From assembly GCA_023457435.1 (NCBI GenBank), contig JAEWLS010000048.1:1-64000 (forward strand): DNA of 64,000 bases, written 5' to 3'. Made by a program: the position numbers and the translations under genes. The stretch's first letter is position 1. Each line of letters begins with the position of its first letter. The DNA comes from Pseudomonadota bacterium (GTDB lineage Bacteria; Pseudomonadota; Alphaproteobacteria; Rhizobiales; Rhizobiaceae). The notes below the pieces were generated by a model that was not told the origin of the DNA, did not search any database, and saw only the letters and a program-made list of their open reading frames with translations. This document shows positions 7,312 to 14,692 of this stretch, one piece after another.

Positions 7312-7656
7312 ATGATACGCACTATCGCCCTGGCGCTCGGCGCCGGAATGCTGTTCGCAGGCACGGCAATCGCCGCCGAGCCGATCGAAGGTACCTGGAA
7401 GCGTCCGAACGGCACGATCATCCGCTATGCCGGCTCGGCCGGCAAGTTCTGCGGCACCGTGATGACCGGCGAATACAAGGGCAAGTCGATCGGCTGCATG
7501 GAAGGCAAGGGCGCCAACTATACCGGCAGCGTGAACAAGCTCGACGAGGGCAAGACCTACAAAGGCAAGGCGACCGTCAACGGCAACGCACTCGCCCTCG
7601 CCGGCTGCGTCATGGGCGGCCTGATCTGCAAGACCGAGAACCTGACCCGCAACTAG
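7312..7656 (+). CDS. Secreted DUF2147-like protein, copy 1
   Basis: 114 residues. The signal peptide (about 1-22) ends in AIAAEP, with cleavage after AIAA. The mature part is a small beta-rich domain starting PIEGTWKRPNGTIIRYA, with paired cysteines in FCGTVMTG, IGCMEGKG, LAGCVMGGLICK. This matches the DUF2147 layout (EGTWxxP..., C-G-T/K...). It is probably a periplasmic lipocalin-like protein of unknown ligand. The GGAGG ribosome-binding site is strong. A paralogue follows at 7837-8247, and a terminator-like hairpin with a T-tract lies between them, so the two are transcribed separately. Confidence 0.8.
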   Translation: MIRTIALALGAGMLFAGTAIAAEPIEGTWKRPNGTIIRYAGSAGKFCGTVMTGEYKGKSIGCMEGKGANYTGSVNKLDEGKTYKGKATVNGNALALAGCVMGGLICKTENLTRN

Positions 7657-7674
7657 TACCTCGAGCCGTACCAC

Positions 7675-7708
7675 GCGGACGGCAGCGACGCCGTCCGCCG
7701 TTGCTTTT
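7675..7708 (+). terminator. Intrinsic terminator after the first DUF2147 gene
   Basis: A 9-bp perfect stem, GCGGACGGC/GCCGTCCGC, with a 6-base loop, followed by CGTTGCTTTT. It begins 19 bases after the stop codon. Confidence 0.75.
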
Positions 7709-7836
7709 CGGCCTCTGTTGCGCGGCTGTAACTGTTAGGGATTTGACATCGGCGGCGCGTTGCATTCTCTACGCGCGGACGTAAAAATCTATCTTTAGCG
7801 GCCTTGCGGTGGCCGACTGCTGGAGCCGATCCGACA

Positions 7837-8247
7837 ATGCTAAAGCCAGGCATTTTGCTGCTCGGGATCGGTCTTGTCGTCGCGGGGCCAGCCGCGGCCT
7901 CCGACGAAAACGTTGCCATCCCGACTGCGCGCCCGGTTCAACAGGCGATGGCCGCGGCGGCAACCGAGCCGATCGTCGGCCTCTGGCGTCGTCCGGACGG
8001 CATGGTCATCCGCTCCGAGCTTACGGACGAGGGATATTGCGGCACCGTGATATCCGGTAAGTACACCGGCCGCAGCATCGGCTGCGTCAAGGGCACCGGC
8101 GGCTCCTATACCGGCCAGGTACGCCGGCTGAACGACGGCCAGACCTATCAGGGCCACGCTACCGTTCGCGGCAACGTGCTCGCGGTCAGCGGCTGCATCC
8201 TGCTGGTGTTGTGCCAAACGGAAAAGCTCGTCCGCCACGGCGACTGA
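7837..8247 (+). CDS. Secreted DUF2147-like protein, copy 2
   Basis: 136 residues; paralogue of the preceding gene. The signal peptide (about 1-21) ends AGPAAAS. It is followed by a ~28-residue Ala/Thr-rich linker and then the same domain: PIVGLWRRPDGMVIRS, YCGTVISGKYTGRSIGCVKG, SGCILLVLCQTEKL. The cysteine positions match copy 1, so two disulphides are likely in the periplasm. The ATG at 7837 starts exactly at the signal peptide. A TTGACA-like -35 (near 7742) suggests its own promoter. Divergence between copies is high, so the duplication is not recent. Confidence 0.78.
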   Translation: MLKPGILLLGIGLVVAGPAAASDENVAIPTARPVQQAMAAAATEPIVGLWRRPDGMVIRSELTDEGYCGTVISGKYTGRSIGCVKGTGGSYTGQVRRLNDGQTYQGHATVRGNVLAVSGCILLVLCQTEKLVRHGD

Positions 8248-8451
8248 GCACCGCGCCCAGGCGATCAACGACCTTGGACCGCCGCTGAGGGCGGTTCCCG
8301 GATCGCCCTGCCCGGCATGGGCCATCGGGTTCCAGCGGCGCTGACATCGCTTTGCGGCAGGGTCATCCCGGCTTTCCGCTCGACAGCCAGGCTCAAAAGC
8401 GGCATCTGGCTGGCATCTCGCAACCGGCCCGACGTTTCTCTATATTCAGCC

Positions 8452-9954
8452 ATGGAAAAGCGAATCTACCCCACGGCCATCGAATCAATCGCCTATCCGG
8501 AGCCCTATGCCCGGAAGAGTTTCACCGACGCGCGGGAAGCAGTCCGCGAGCTGCAGAAGCTCTACGAACGCAACACGGCGTTCCTGCGCGACAGCTTCAA
8601 CGCGCTCGGTACCGGTTCGCAGGAAACCCGGCGCTACCGTGCCTACTACCCGGAAATCGGCGTCCAGATCGCGTCGTATTCGCAGGTCGACTCGCGGCTT
8701 GCCTACGGGCACGTCTCCGTGCCCGGCTATTATTCGACGACCATCACGCGGCCGGACCTGTTTGAAAGCTACCTCGTCGATCAGCTGCGCGTGATCATGC
8801 GCAACCACGGCGTGCCGGTGACCGTCGGCGAAAGCGAGACGCCGATCCCGGTGCACTTCGCCTTCCTCGAAGGCACCTACGTCGACGCCGCGGTGGCCGA
8901 GCGCATACAGCGGCCGCTGCGCGACTTGTTCGACGTTCCGGACCTGTCTTCCACCGACGACCGGATCGCCAACGGAATCTTCGAGCCTAATCCGGGCGAG
9001 CCGCAGCCGCTGGCTCCTTTCACCGCGCAACGCATAGATTACTCGCTGCACCGGCTGGCGCACTACACTGCCACGAGCCCGTCGCACTTCCAGAACTTCG
9101 TGCTGTTCACGAATTACCAGTTCTACATCGACGAGTTCGTCGTCCATGCGCGCGAGCTGATGGCCAAGGGCGGCGGCGGGTATGACGCGTTCGTCGAGCC
9201 CGGAAACGTCGTGACCCTCCCTGGGGCTGTCGAGGCCGACGTCAACACGGCGCCGACGCGCCTGCCGCAGATGCCGGCCTACCACCTCGTCAAGAAGGGC
9301 CATGCCGGGATCACGATGGTCAACATCGGTGTCGGGCCGTCCAACGCCAAGACCATCACCGACCATGTCGCGGTGCTTCGGCCGCATGCGTGGCTGATGC
9401 TCGGGCACTGCGCGGGCCTGCGCAACAGCCAGGCGCTTGGCGACTACGTGCTGGCCCACGCCTACGTTCGCGAGGACCATGTGCTCGACGACGACCTGCC
9501 TGTCTGGGTGCCGATCCCGGCGCTGGCCGAGGTCCAGGTGGCGCTGCAGGAGGCGGTGGCCGAGGTCACCGGCCTCGAGGGCTACGACCTCAAGCGCATC
9601 ATGCGAACCGGAACCGTGGCGACGATCGACAACCGCAACTGGGAGCTGCGCGACCAGCGCGGCCCGGTCCAGCGCCTGTCGCAGAGCCGCGCCATCGCGC
9701 TCGACATGGAATCGGCGACCATCGCAGCCAACGGCTTTCGCTTCCGCGTTCCCTACGGCACGCTGCTCTGCGTTTCGGACAAGCCGCTGCACGGGGAGCT
9801 CAAGCTTCCCGGGATGGCGACCGAATTCTACAAGCGGCAGGTTCTGCAGCACCTGAAGATCGGTCTGCTCACCGTCGAAAAGCTGGCGCGCATGCCGTCC
9901 GAGCGGCTGCATTCGCGCAAGCTGCGTAGCTTTTCCGAAACCGCCTTCCAGTAG
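8452..9954 (+). CDS. amn: AMP nucleosidase
   Basis: 500 residues. The enzyme hydrolyses AMP to adenine and ribose 5-phosphate in the cytosol, regulating AMP levels. The C-terminal half holds the nucleoside-phosphorylase fold: HAGITMVNIGVGPSNAKTITDH, HAWLMLGHCAGLRNSQ, GDYVLAHAYVREDHVLD and the substrate-loop IALDMESATIAANGFRFRVPYGTLLCVSDKP, where DMES matches the phosphorylase family's purine/ribose contact. The N-terminal ~170 residues form the separate AMN-specific domain. The start at 8452 (MEKRIYPTAIESIAYPEPYA) gives the family's usual ~500 residues. The next gene follows after 26 bases. Confidence 0.95.
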   Translation: MEKRIYPTAIESIAYPEPYARKSFTDAREAVRELQKLYERNTAFLRDSFNALGTGSQETRRYRAYYPEIGVQIASYSQVDSRLAYGHVSVPGYYSTTITRPDLFESYLVDQLRVIMRNHGVPVTVGESETPIPVHFAFLEGTYVDAAVAERIQRPLRDLFDVPDLSSTDDRIANGIFEPNPGEPQPLAPFTAQRIDYSLHRLAHYTATSPSHFQNFVLFTNYQFYIDEFVVHARELMAKGGGGYDAFVEPGNVVTLPGAVEADVNTAPTRLPQMPAYHLVKKGHAGITMVNIGVGPSNAKTITDHVAVLRPHAWLMLGHCAGLRNSQALGDYVLAHAYVREDHVLDDDLPVWVPIPALAEVQVALQEAVAEVTGLEGYDLKRIMRTGTVATIDNRNWELRDQRGPVQRLSQSRAIALDMESATIAANGFRFRVPYGTLLCVSDKPLHGELKLPGMATEFYKRQVLQHLKIGLLTVEKLARMPSERLHSRKLRSFSETAFQ

Positions 9955-9980
9955 TCCGATTTCCCGATCAGGGGGCGGAT

Positions 9981-10988
9981 ATGCACTATGCTGGCGCAAG
10001 GCTGGTGACGATCGCGCTGGCGCTGCTGGCGGTGGCGCTGCTGTCGCTGGGCATCATGCTGGGCTTCTTCGGGCGCCAGGCCGCGCCGCTGGACACGCTG
10101 GCGCATTTCCGCCTCCACCTCGCAGCGCTCATTGCAGCTCCGGCGATCCTGCTCGTCGTCGTCGCACGAGGCCGCGAGCGCCGCGTCGGCCTGCTGGCTT
10201 TGCTGTTCGGTGCAGCTGCGACGGTGGCCACCGTCGGAACGCCGCTCGGCAATGCGGTGACGCAGTCCGCGGCAATAGCCGGCGATCTGCCGCGCTACCG
10301 GCTTCTCCAGGCGAATCTCCGGTACGACAACGAGGACGGCGAAGCGCTGTTTTCTTTGATCGACCGCGAACGGCCCGACATCGTCACGCTGGAGGAGGTC
10401 TCGCCGCTGTGGGCCGAGCGGCTGTCGGCGCGCGCAGCCGACTATCCGTACAGCATCGTCTGCCGCCGCGGCATCCGCATCGGCGGCGCGGCGATCCTGT
10501 CGCGGCATCCCTTCGTCGGCGAGCCGCCGCGCTGCGCCGACCGCGGCTCAATGGCGCGCGCCACCGTCGACCTCGACGGCGCGATCGTCGAGATCGCGGC
10601 CCTGCACATGGGCTGGCCGTGGCCCTACGAGGACCGGCGGCAGCTGCCGGCGCTAATGCCCGAACTCGCGACGCTCGGCCAGCGTGCCATCCTCGCCGGC
10701 GACTTCAACGCCGCGTGGTGGAGCGCACGCGTGCGGTCTGTTGCCGATGCGGCCGGAATTGCGCTTGCCGGGCGCGCCGGGCCGACCTGGCTGCACCGGC
10801 GCGCGCCGGACTGGCTGCGACCGCTCGCCGGGCTGCCGATCGACCATGTCCTGATCAAGGGGGACATCGCGCCGGTCGTGCTTCGGCGCGGCGGCAACAT
10901 CGGCTCGGACCACCTGCCGGTGATCCTGGATTTCGCGATCGAGCCAGACGGCGCCGGCGGCGTGGTGAGCGCCGCGCTGGCCGGCTGA
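9981..10988 (+). CDS. Endonuclease/exonuclease/phosphatase (EEP) family membrane protein
   Basis: 335 residues. The N-terminal ~80 residues carry three hydrophobic helices (about 8-30, 40-58, 64-84), so the catalytic domain is membrane-anchored. The EEP domain follows: LLQANLRYDNED, DIVTLEEVSP (metal-binding Glu), GDFNAAWWS (the D-x-N motif), IDHVLI and GSDHLPVILDF (catalytic His). This is the DNase I/sphingomyelinase fold, typically cleaving phosphodiester or phosphate bonds; the substrate is unknown and may be periplasmic. A GGGGG-rich ribosome-binding site precedes the ATG. Probably co-transcribed with amn. Confidence 0.88.
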   Translation: MHYAGARLVTIALALLAVALLSLGIMLGFFGRQAAPLDTLAHFRLHLAALIAAPAILLVVVARGRERRVGLLALLFGAAATVATVGTPLGNAVTQSAAIAGDLPRYRLLQANLRYDNEDGEALFSLIDRERPDIVTLEEVSPLWAERLSARAADYPYSIVCRRGIRIGGAAILSRHPFVGEPPRCADRGSMARATVDLDGAIVEIAALHMGWPWPYEDRRQLPALMPELATLGQRAILAGDFNAAWWSARVRSVADAAGIALAGRAGPTWLHRRAPDWLRPLAGLPIDHVLIKGDIAPVVLRRGGNIGSDHLPVILDFAIEPDGAGGVVSAALAG

Positions 10989-10996
10989 ACCGAAAA

Positions 10997-12673
10997 CTAC
11001 ATGTTGGCGTAGACCGGTCCCTCGCCGCCCTGCGGCGGCACCCAGTTGATGTTCTGGTTCGGGTCCTTGATGTCGCACGTCTTGCAGTGCACGCAGTTCT
11101 GCGCGTTGATGACGTAGCGCACGTCCTTGGCGTCCGGATCGGCGGCGGCGTTGCCGTCCTTGTCGACCCACTCGTAGACGCCCGCCGGGCAGTACCGCGT
11201 CGACGGGCCGGCAAAGACGTCGTGCTCGGACCGCTTCTGCAGCTCCATGTCCTTGACCTGCAGGTGGACCGGCTGGTCCTCCTCGTGGTTGGTCGAGGAC
11301 AGGAACACCGACGAGAGCCGGTCGAAGGTGAGGACGCCGTCCGCCTTGGGATAGACGATCCTGCTGTGCTGGGCTGCCGGGTCGAGCGACCTGGCGTCGC
11401 TCTTGCCGTGCTTCATCGTGCCGAAAGGCGAAACGCCGAACAGCGTGTTCAGCCACATGTCGAGGCCGCCGATGGCGACGCCGAACAGGCCGAGCTTCGA
11501 CCACAGCGGCTTGACGTTGCGCACGCGCTTGAGATCGCGGCCGATCGCCGAGCCGCGCCACGCATCCTCGTAGGCCACCAGCTCGTCGTTCATGCGGCCC
11601 GCGGCGAGCGCCTCGGCAGCGTGCTCGGCGGCCATCATGCCGGACAGCACGGCGTTGTGCGAACCCTTGATGCGCGGCACGTTGACGAAGCCGGCCGAGC
11701 AGCCGATCAGCGCCCCGCCCGGGAACGACAGCTTCGGCACCGACTGCCAGCCTCCTTCGGTGATGGCGCGCGCGCCGTATCCGACGCGCTTGGCGCCCTC
11801 GAACGTGTCGCGGATGCGCGGGTGCGTCTTGAAGCGCTGGAACTCCTCGAAGGGCGAGAGATAGGGGTTCTTGTAGTTCAGGTGAACGACGAAGCCGACG
11901 GCGACGAGGTTGTCTTCCAGATGATAGAGGAACGAACCGCCGCCGGTGGTCATGCCGAGCGGCCAGCCGAACGAGTGCTGGACGAGGCCTGCCTTGTGGT
12001 TCTCCGGCCTCACCTGCCAGAGTTCCTTGAGACCGATGCCGAATTTCTGCGGCTCGCGGCCCTCGTCAAGCGCGAACTTCGCAATCAGCTTCTTGGCGAG
12101 CGAACCGCGTACGCCCTCGCCGATGAGGGTGTACTTGCCCAGCAGTGCCATGCCTGGAGCGTAGTTAGGGCCCCTCGTGCCGTCGCGCTCGACGCCCATG
12201 TCGCCGGTGACGACGCCGATGACCGCGCCCTCATCGTTGTAGAGCACGTCCACTGCCGCGAAGCCCGGATAGATCTCGACACCGAGCGCTTCGGCCCGGG
12301 TCGCCAGCCAGCGGCATACATTGCCGAGCGAGACGATGTAGTTGCCGTGATTGTTCATCAGCGGCGGCATGAGCAGATTCGGAATGCGCGCCGAGCCCGC
12401 CGGACCGAGGATGAGGAATTGATCGTCGGTGACCGGCGTCTTGAACGGATGGTCCGGGTCGTCGCGCCAGTCCGGCAGCAGGCTGTTGATGCCGGCCGGA
12501 TCGACCACGGCGCCCGAAAGGATGTGCGCGCCGACTTCGCCGCCCTTCTCGAGCACGACGACGGAGAGCTCTGGATTGACCTGCTTGAGGCGGATCGCTG
12601 CGGCCAGACCGGCCGGTCCGGCGCCGACGATCACAACGTCGAATTCCATGCTCTCGCGTTCGACTTCGCTCAT
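10997..12673 (-). CDS. etfD: Electron transfer flavoprotein-ubiquinone oxidoreductase
   Basis: 558 residues from the ATG at 12673, which has a GGAGGA ribosome-binding site. It passes electrons from ETF (fatty acid, amino acid and other acyl-CoA dehydrogenases) to ubiquinone at the inner membrane. The FAD site VGAGPAGLAAAIRLKQ is at 16-31. The ubiquinone/membrane-facing region includes GLKELWQVRPENHKAGLVQH and GGSFLYHLEDN. The C-terminal [4Fe-4S] module NCVHCKTCDIKDPNQNINW has the required cysteines, and the protein ends in QGGEGPVYANM. Length and order match the family. A LiuR-like palindrome lies upstream. Confidence 0.96.
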   Translation of the reverse strand: MSEVERESMEFDVVIVGAGPAGLAAAIRLKQVNPELSVVVLEKGGEVGAHILSGAVVDPAGINSLLPDWRDDPDHPFKTPVTDDQFLILGPAGSARIPNLLMPPLMNNHGNYIVSLGNVCRWLATRAEALGVEIYPGFAAVDVLYNDEGAVIGVVTGDMGVERDGTRGPNYAPGMALLGKYTLIGEGVRGSLAKKLIAKFALDEGREPQKFGIGLKELWQVRPENHKAGLVQHSFGWPLGMTTGGGSFLYHLEDNLVAVGFVVHLNYKNPYLSPFEEFQRFKTHPRIRDTFEGAKRVGYGARAITEGGWQSVPKLSFPGGALIGCSAGFVNVPRIKGSHNAVLSGMMAAEHAAEALAAGRMNDELVAYEDAWRGSAIGRDLKRVRNVKPLWSKLGLFGVAIGGLDMWLNTLFGVSPFGTMKHGKSDARSLDPAAQHSRIVYPKADGVLTFDRLSSVFLSSTNHEEDQPVHLQVKDMELQKRSEHDVFAGPSTRYCPAGVYEWVDKDGNAAADPDAKDVRYVINAQNCVHCKTCDIKDPNQNINWVPPQGGEGPVYANM

Positions 12674-12814
12674 CCATTCCTCCTGCTGGCCGCTGACCCG
12701 GCTGGCTGATTTCAAGGCGCTGCCGCGCTCTTAGACCATAGTCTGGTGCCGGGAAACGGGCATTCGTTCCGTTCGCCGATACAACGCATATGCAGCACGG
12801 AAGGCTAGGTAACG

Positions 12815-12830
12815 TTGACGTAAACGTCAA
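12815..12830. promoter_or_regulatory. TTGACGT-AA-ACGTCAA palindrome between etfD and UDG
   Basis: A 16-bp palindrome (TTGACGT and ACGTCAA around AA) lies in the 205-bp divergent spacer, 142 bases upstream of etfD and 49 bases upstream of the glycosylase. It resembles the reported LiuR/MerR-type operator of fatty-acid and branched-chain amino acid catabolism in proteobacteria, whose targets include ETF genes. The assignment is from memory of the motif, not a search. Confidence 0.5.
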
Positions 12831-12878
12831 TAAGCGCGGCGTGGCGACGCCTTGTAATCACGCGACTGTACGACGATT

Positions 12879-13718
12879 GTGCAGCCGATGACCGCCCTTC
12901 CCGCCGATGCGTTTGCCATGGAGGAGCTGCTCCGCTTCTACGCGGATGCCGGCTACGACGAGGCGCTCGAGGACGCTCCGGTCGACCGCTTCGCGGAGGC
13001 GCCGCGCCGCGCCGCGCCGGAAGTGCCGGCGCCGCGTCAGTCTCCACCGGCCCCGTCCGCCGCCATTGTCCGTCCCGCTACAACTGCGGTCGTGCCGGAT
13101 GCGGAGCAGGTGCAGCGGGCGCACGGCCTGGCCCGGGAAGCGAGGACGCTCGACGAGTTGCGCGAGATCGTCGCTGCGTTCGACGGCTGCAACCTGAAGT
13201 TCACGGCGAAGAACACGGTGTTTTCGGATGGCAACCCTGAAGCGTCGCTGATGCTGGTCGGCGAGGCGCCGGGGCGCGACGAGGACATCGAAGGCCGACC
13301 GTTCGTCGGCAAGTCGGGACAGCTGCTCGACCGGATCCTGGCGGCGATCGGGCGTGACCGCACCAACTGCTACATCGCGAACATCGTGTGCTGGCGCCCC
13401 CCGGGAAACCGCGACCCCTCGCCGCTCGAGACGGAGATCTGCCGGCCGTTCATCGAGCGGCAGATAGAGCTCGCCGCGCCGAAGGTGATGGTCACGCTGG
13501 GCAACCCGTCGACCAAGCTGCTGCTCAAGGCGCAGACCGGCATCATGCGCATGCGCGGCAATTGGACGACCTACGTGACGCCGGGCGGCGCAGAGATCGC
13601 CGCGATGCCGACGCTGCATCCCGCCTATCTGCTGCGCAATCCGGCCCACAAGAAGCTCGCCTGGCGCGACTTCCTGGAAGTGAAGGTCAGGCTCGCCGAA
13701 CTCACTGCGGCGGAGTGA
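12879..13718 (+). CDS. Uracil-DNA glycosylase superfamily protein (family 4-like)
   Basis: 279 residues; begins at GTG 12879 or ATG 12888. It removes uracil from DNA in base excision repair. The first ~90 residues are a variable Ala/Pro-rich linker. The catalytic domain holds MLVGEAPGRDEDIEGRPF (motif A) and FVGKSGQLLDRIL, then CYIANIVCWRPPGN, VTLGNPSTKLLL and ATLHPAYLLRNP (motif B His). The GEAPG...GrPF signature and the HPAYLLR motif are typical of family 4/5 glycosylases. The N-terminal cysteine (FDGCNLK) may be part of the iron-sulfur cluster set. Convergent with the next gene, overlapping by 17 bases. Confidence 0.88.
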   Translation: MQPMTALPADAFAMEELLRFYADAGYDEALEDAPVDRFAEAPRRAAPEVPAPRQSPPAPSAAIVRPATTAVVPDAEQVQRAHGLAREARTLDELREIVAAFDGCNLKFTAKNTVFSDGNPEASLMLVGEAPGRDEDIEGRPFVGKSGQLLDRILAAIGRDRTNCYIANIVCWRPPGNRDPSPLETEICRPFIERQIELAAPKVMVTLGNPSTKLLLKAQTGIMRMRGNWTTYVTPGGAEIAAMPTLHPAYLLRNPAHKKLAWRDFLEVKVRLAELTAAE

Positions 13719-14667
13719 CCTTTCGTGCCGCAGCACGGGGCAGCCCGAGCTGGTGCTCGCGCCAGATGATGAAGATGCCGGCGCCGACCACGATCGAACC
13801 GCCGATGACCATGTTCAGCGTCGGAACGTCGCCGAACAGAAAATAGCCCGCGATCGAGGCGAAGATGATCGACGTGTAGTCGAACGGCGCCGCGGTGGAG
13901 ACGTCGGCATGCCGGTAGGTCTCGGTCATCAGGATCTGGGCGACGCCGCCGCACAGGCCCGAGGCGATAAGGTAGGTCGCCTGCAGGGTCGTCAGCTCTG
14001 CCCAGCCGAACGGGTAGCTGATCAGTCCGCCAAGCGCGCAGGTCAGTGAAAACCACATGACGATGGTCGCCGAGGGCTCGGTCAGCACCAGACGGCGTAC
14101 GAGCAACGTCGCGACCGCCCCGACGGTCGCTCCGGCAAAGGCGGAAAGGACGCCGATGGCCTGCGAATAGTCCATCGACTGCGCGCCGGTGAACAGCGTC
14201 AGCTTCGGCCACGCGAGAATCACGACGCCGACGAGACCGACGACCACGGCCGACCATCGGTAAAGCCGCACCACCTCTCCGATGAAGATCGCGCTGAAAA
14301 CGACGACGAGCAGGGGCTGGGCATAGCCGAGCGTCGTGTTTTCGGGGAGCGGCAGGCGGATCAGCGCGAAGAAGCCGAAATACATGCCGGCGACGCCGAC
14401 CAGCCCGCGCACGAAGTGGCTTAGCGGCTTGGTGGTGTAGATCGCGTGATGCAGCTGGCGCCGCCAAGCCAGGTACACGAGCACCGGCACGACGGCGAAG
14501 AACGACCTGAAGAACACGACCTGGCCGGAAGGCAGCGTCCCGGCAAGCTTGATGAAGCTGCCCATGCCGACGAAGATCATGACCGACGAGACCTTGAGGA
14601 CGATCCCGAGCAGCGGCCTCGGCTGGAATTCCTCGGGCTTCGGCGCCGCGTCGACCGGCGATCCCAT
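13702..14667 (-). CDS. EamA/DMT-family membrane transporter
   Basis: 321 residues with about ten hydrophobic segments in two EamA repeats (about 20-150 and 165-295), similar in plan to the protein at 4434-5345 but clearly a different paralogue. It includes PSGQVVFFRSFFAVVPVLVYLAWRR and PLPENTTLGYAQPLLVVVFSAIFIGEVV, and in repeat 2 TAAPFDYTSIIFASIAGYFLFGDVPTLN. The substrate is unknown. It is probably co-transcribed with the upstream xanthine-dehydrogenase-family gene (25-base gap) on the minus strand. Its 3' end overlaps the convergent UDG gene by 17 bases. Confidence 0.88.
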   Translation of the reverse strand: MGSPVDAAPKPEEFQPRPLLGIVLKVSSVMIFVGMGSFIKLAGTLPSGQVVFFRSFFAVVPVLVYLAWRRQLHHAIYTTKPLSHFVRGLVGVAGMYFGFFALIRLPLPENTTLGYAQPLLVVVFSAIFIGEVVRLYRWSAVVVGLVGVVILAWPKLTLFTGAQSMDYSQAIGVLSAFAGATVGAVATLLVRRLVLTEPSATIVMWFSLTCALGGLISYPFGWAELTTLQATYLIASGLCGGVAQILMTETYRHADVSTAAPFDYTSIIFASIAGYFLFGDVPTLNMVIGGSIVVGAGIFIIWREHQLGLPRAAARKVTPPQ

Positions 14668-14692
14668 CAGTATGCCGGCGGCCGCGTCGCTG

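Noticed and set aside
10409..12709. 766-codon plus-strand open frame
   Set aside because: It runs out of the 3' part of the EEP gene in another frame and then antisense to ETF-QO. Its Arg/Asp/Val-rich repeats are typical of antisense to high-GC genes.
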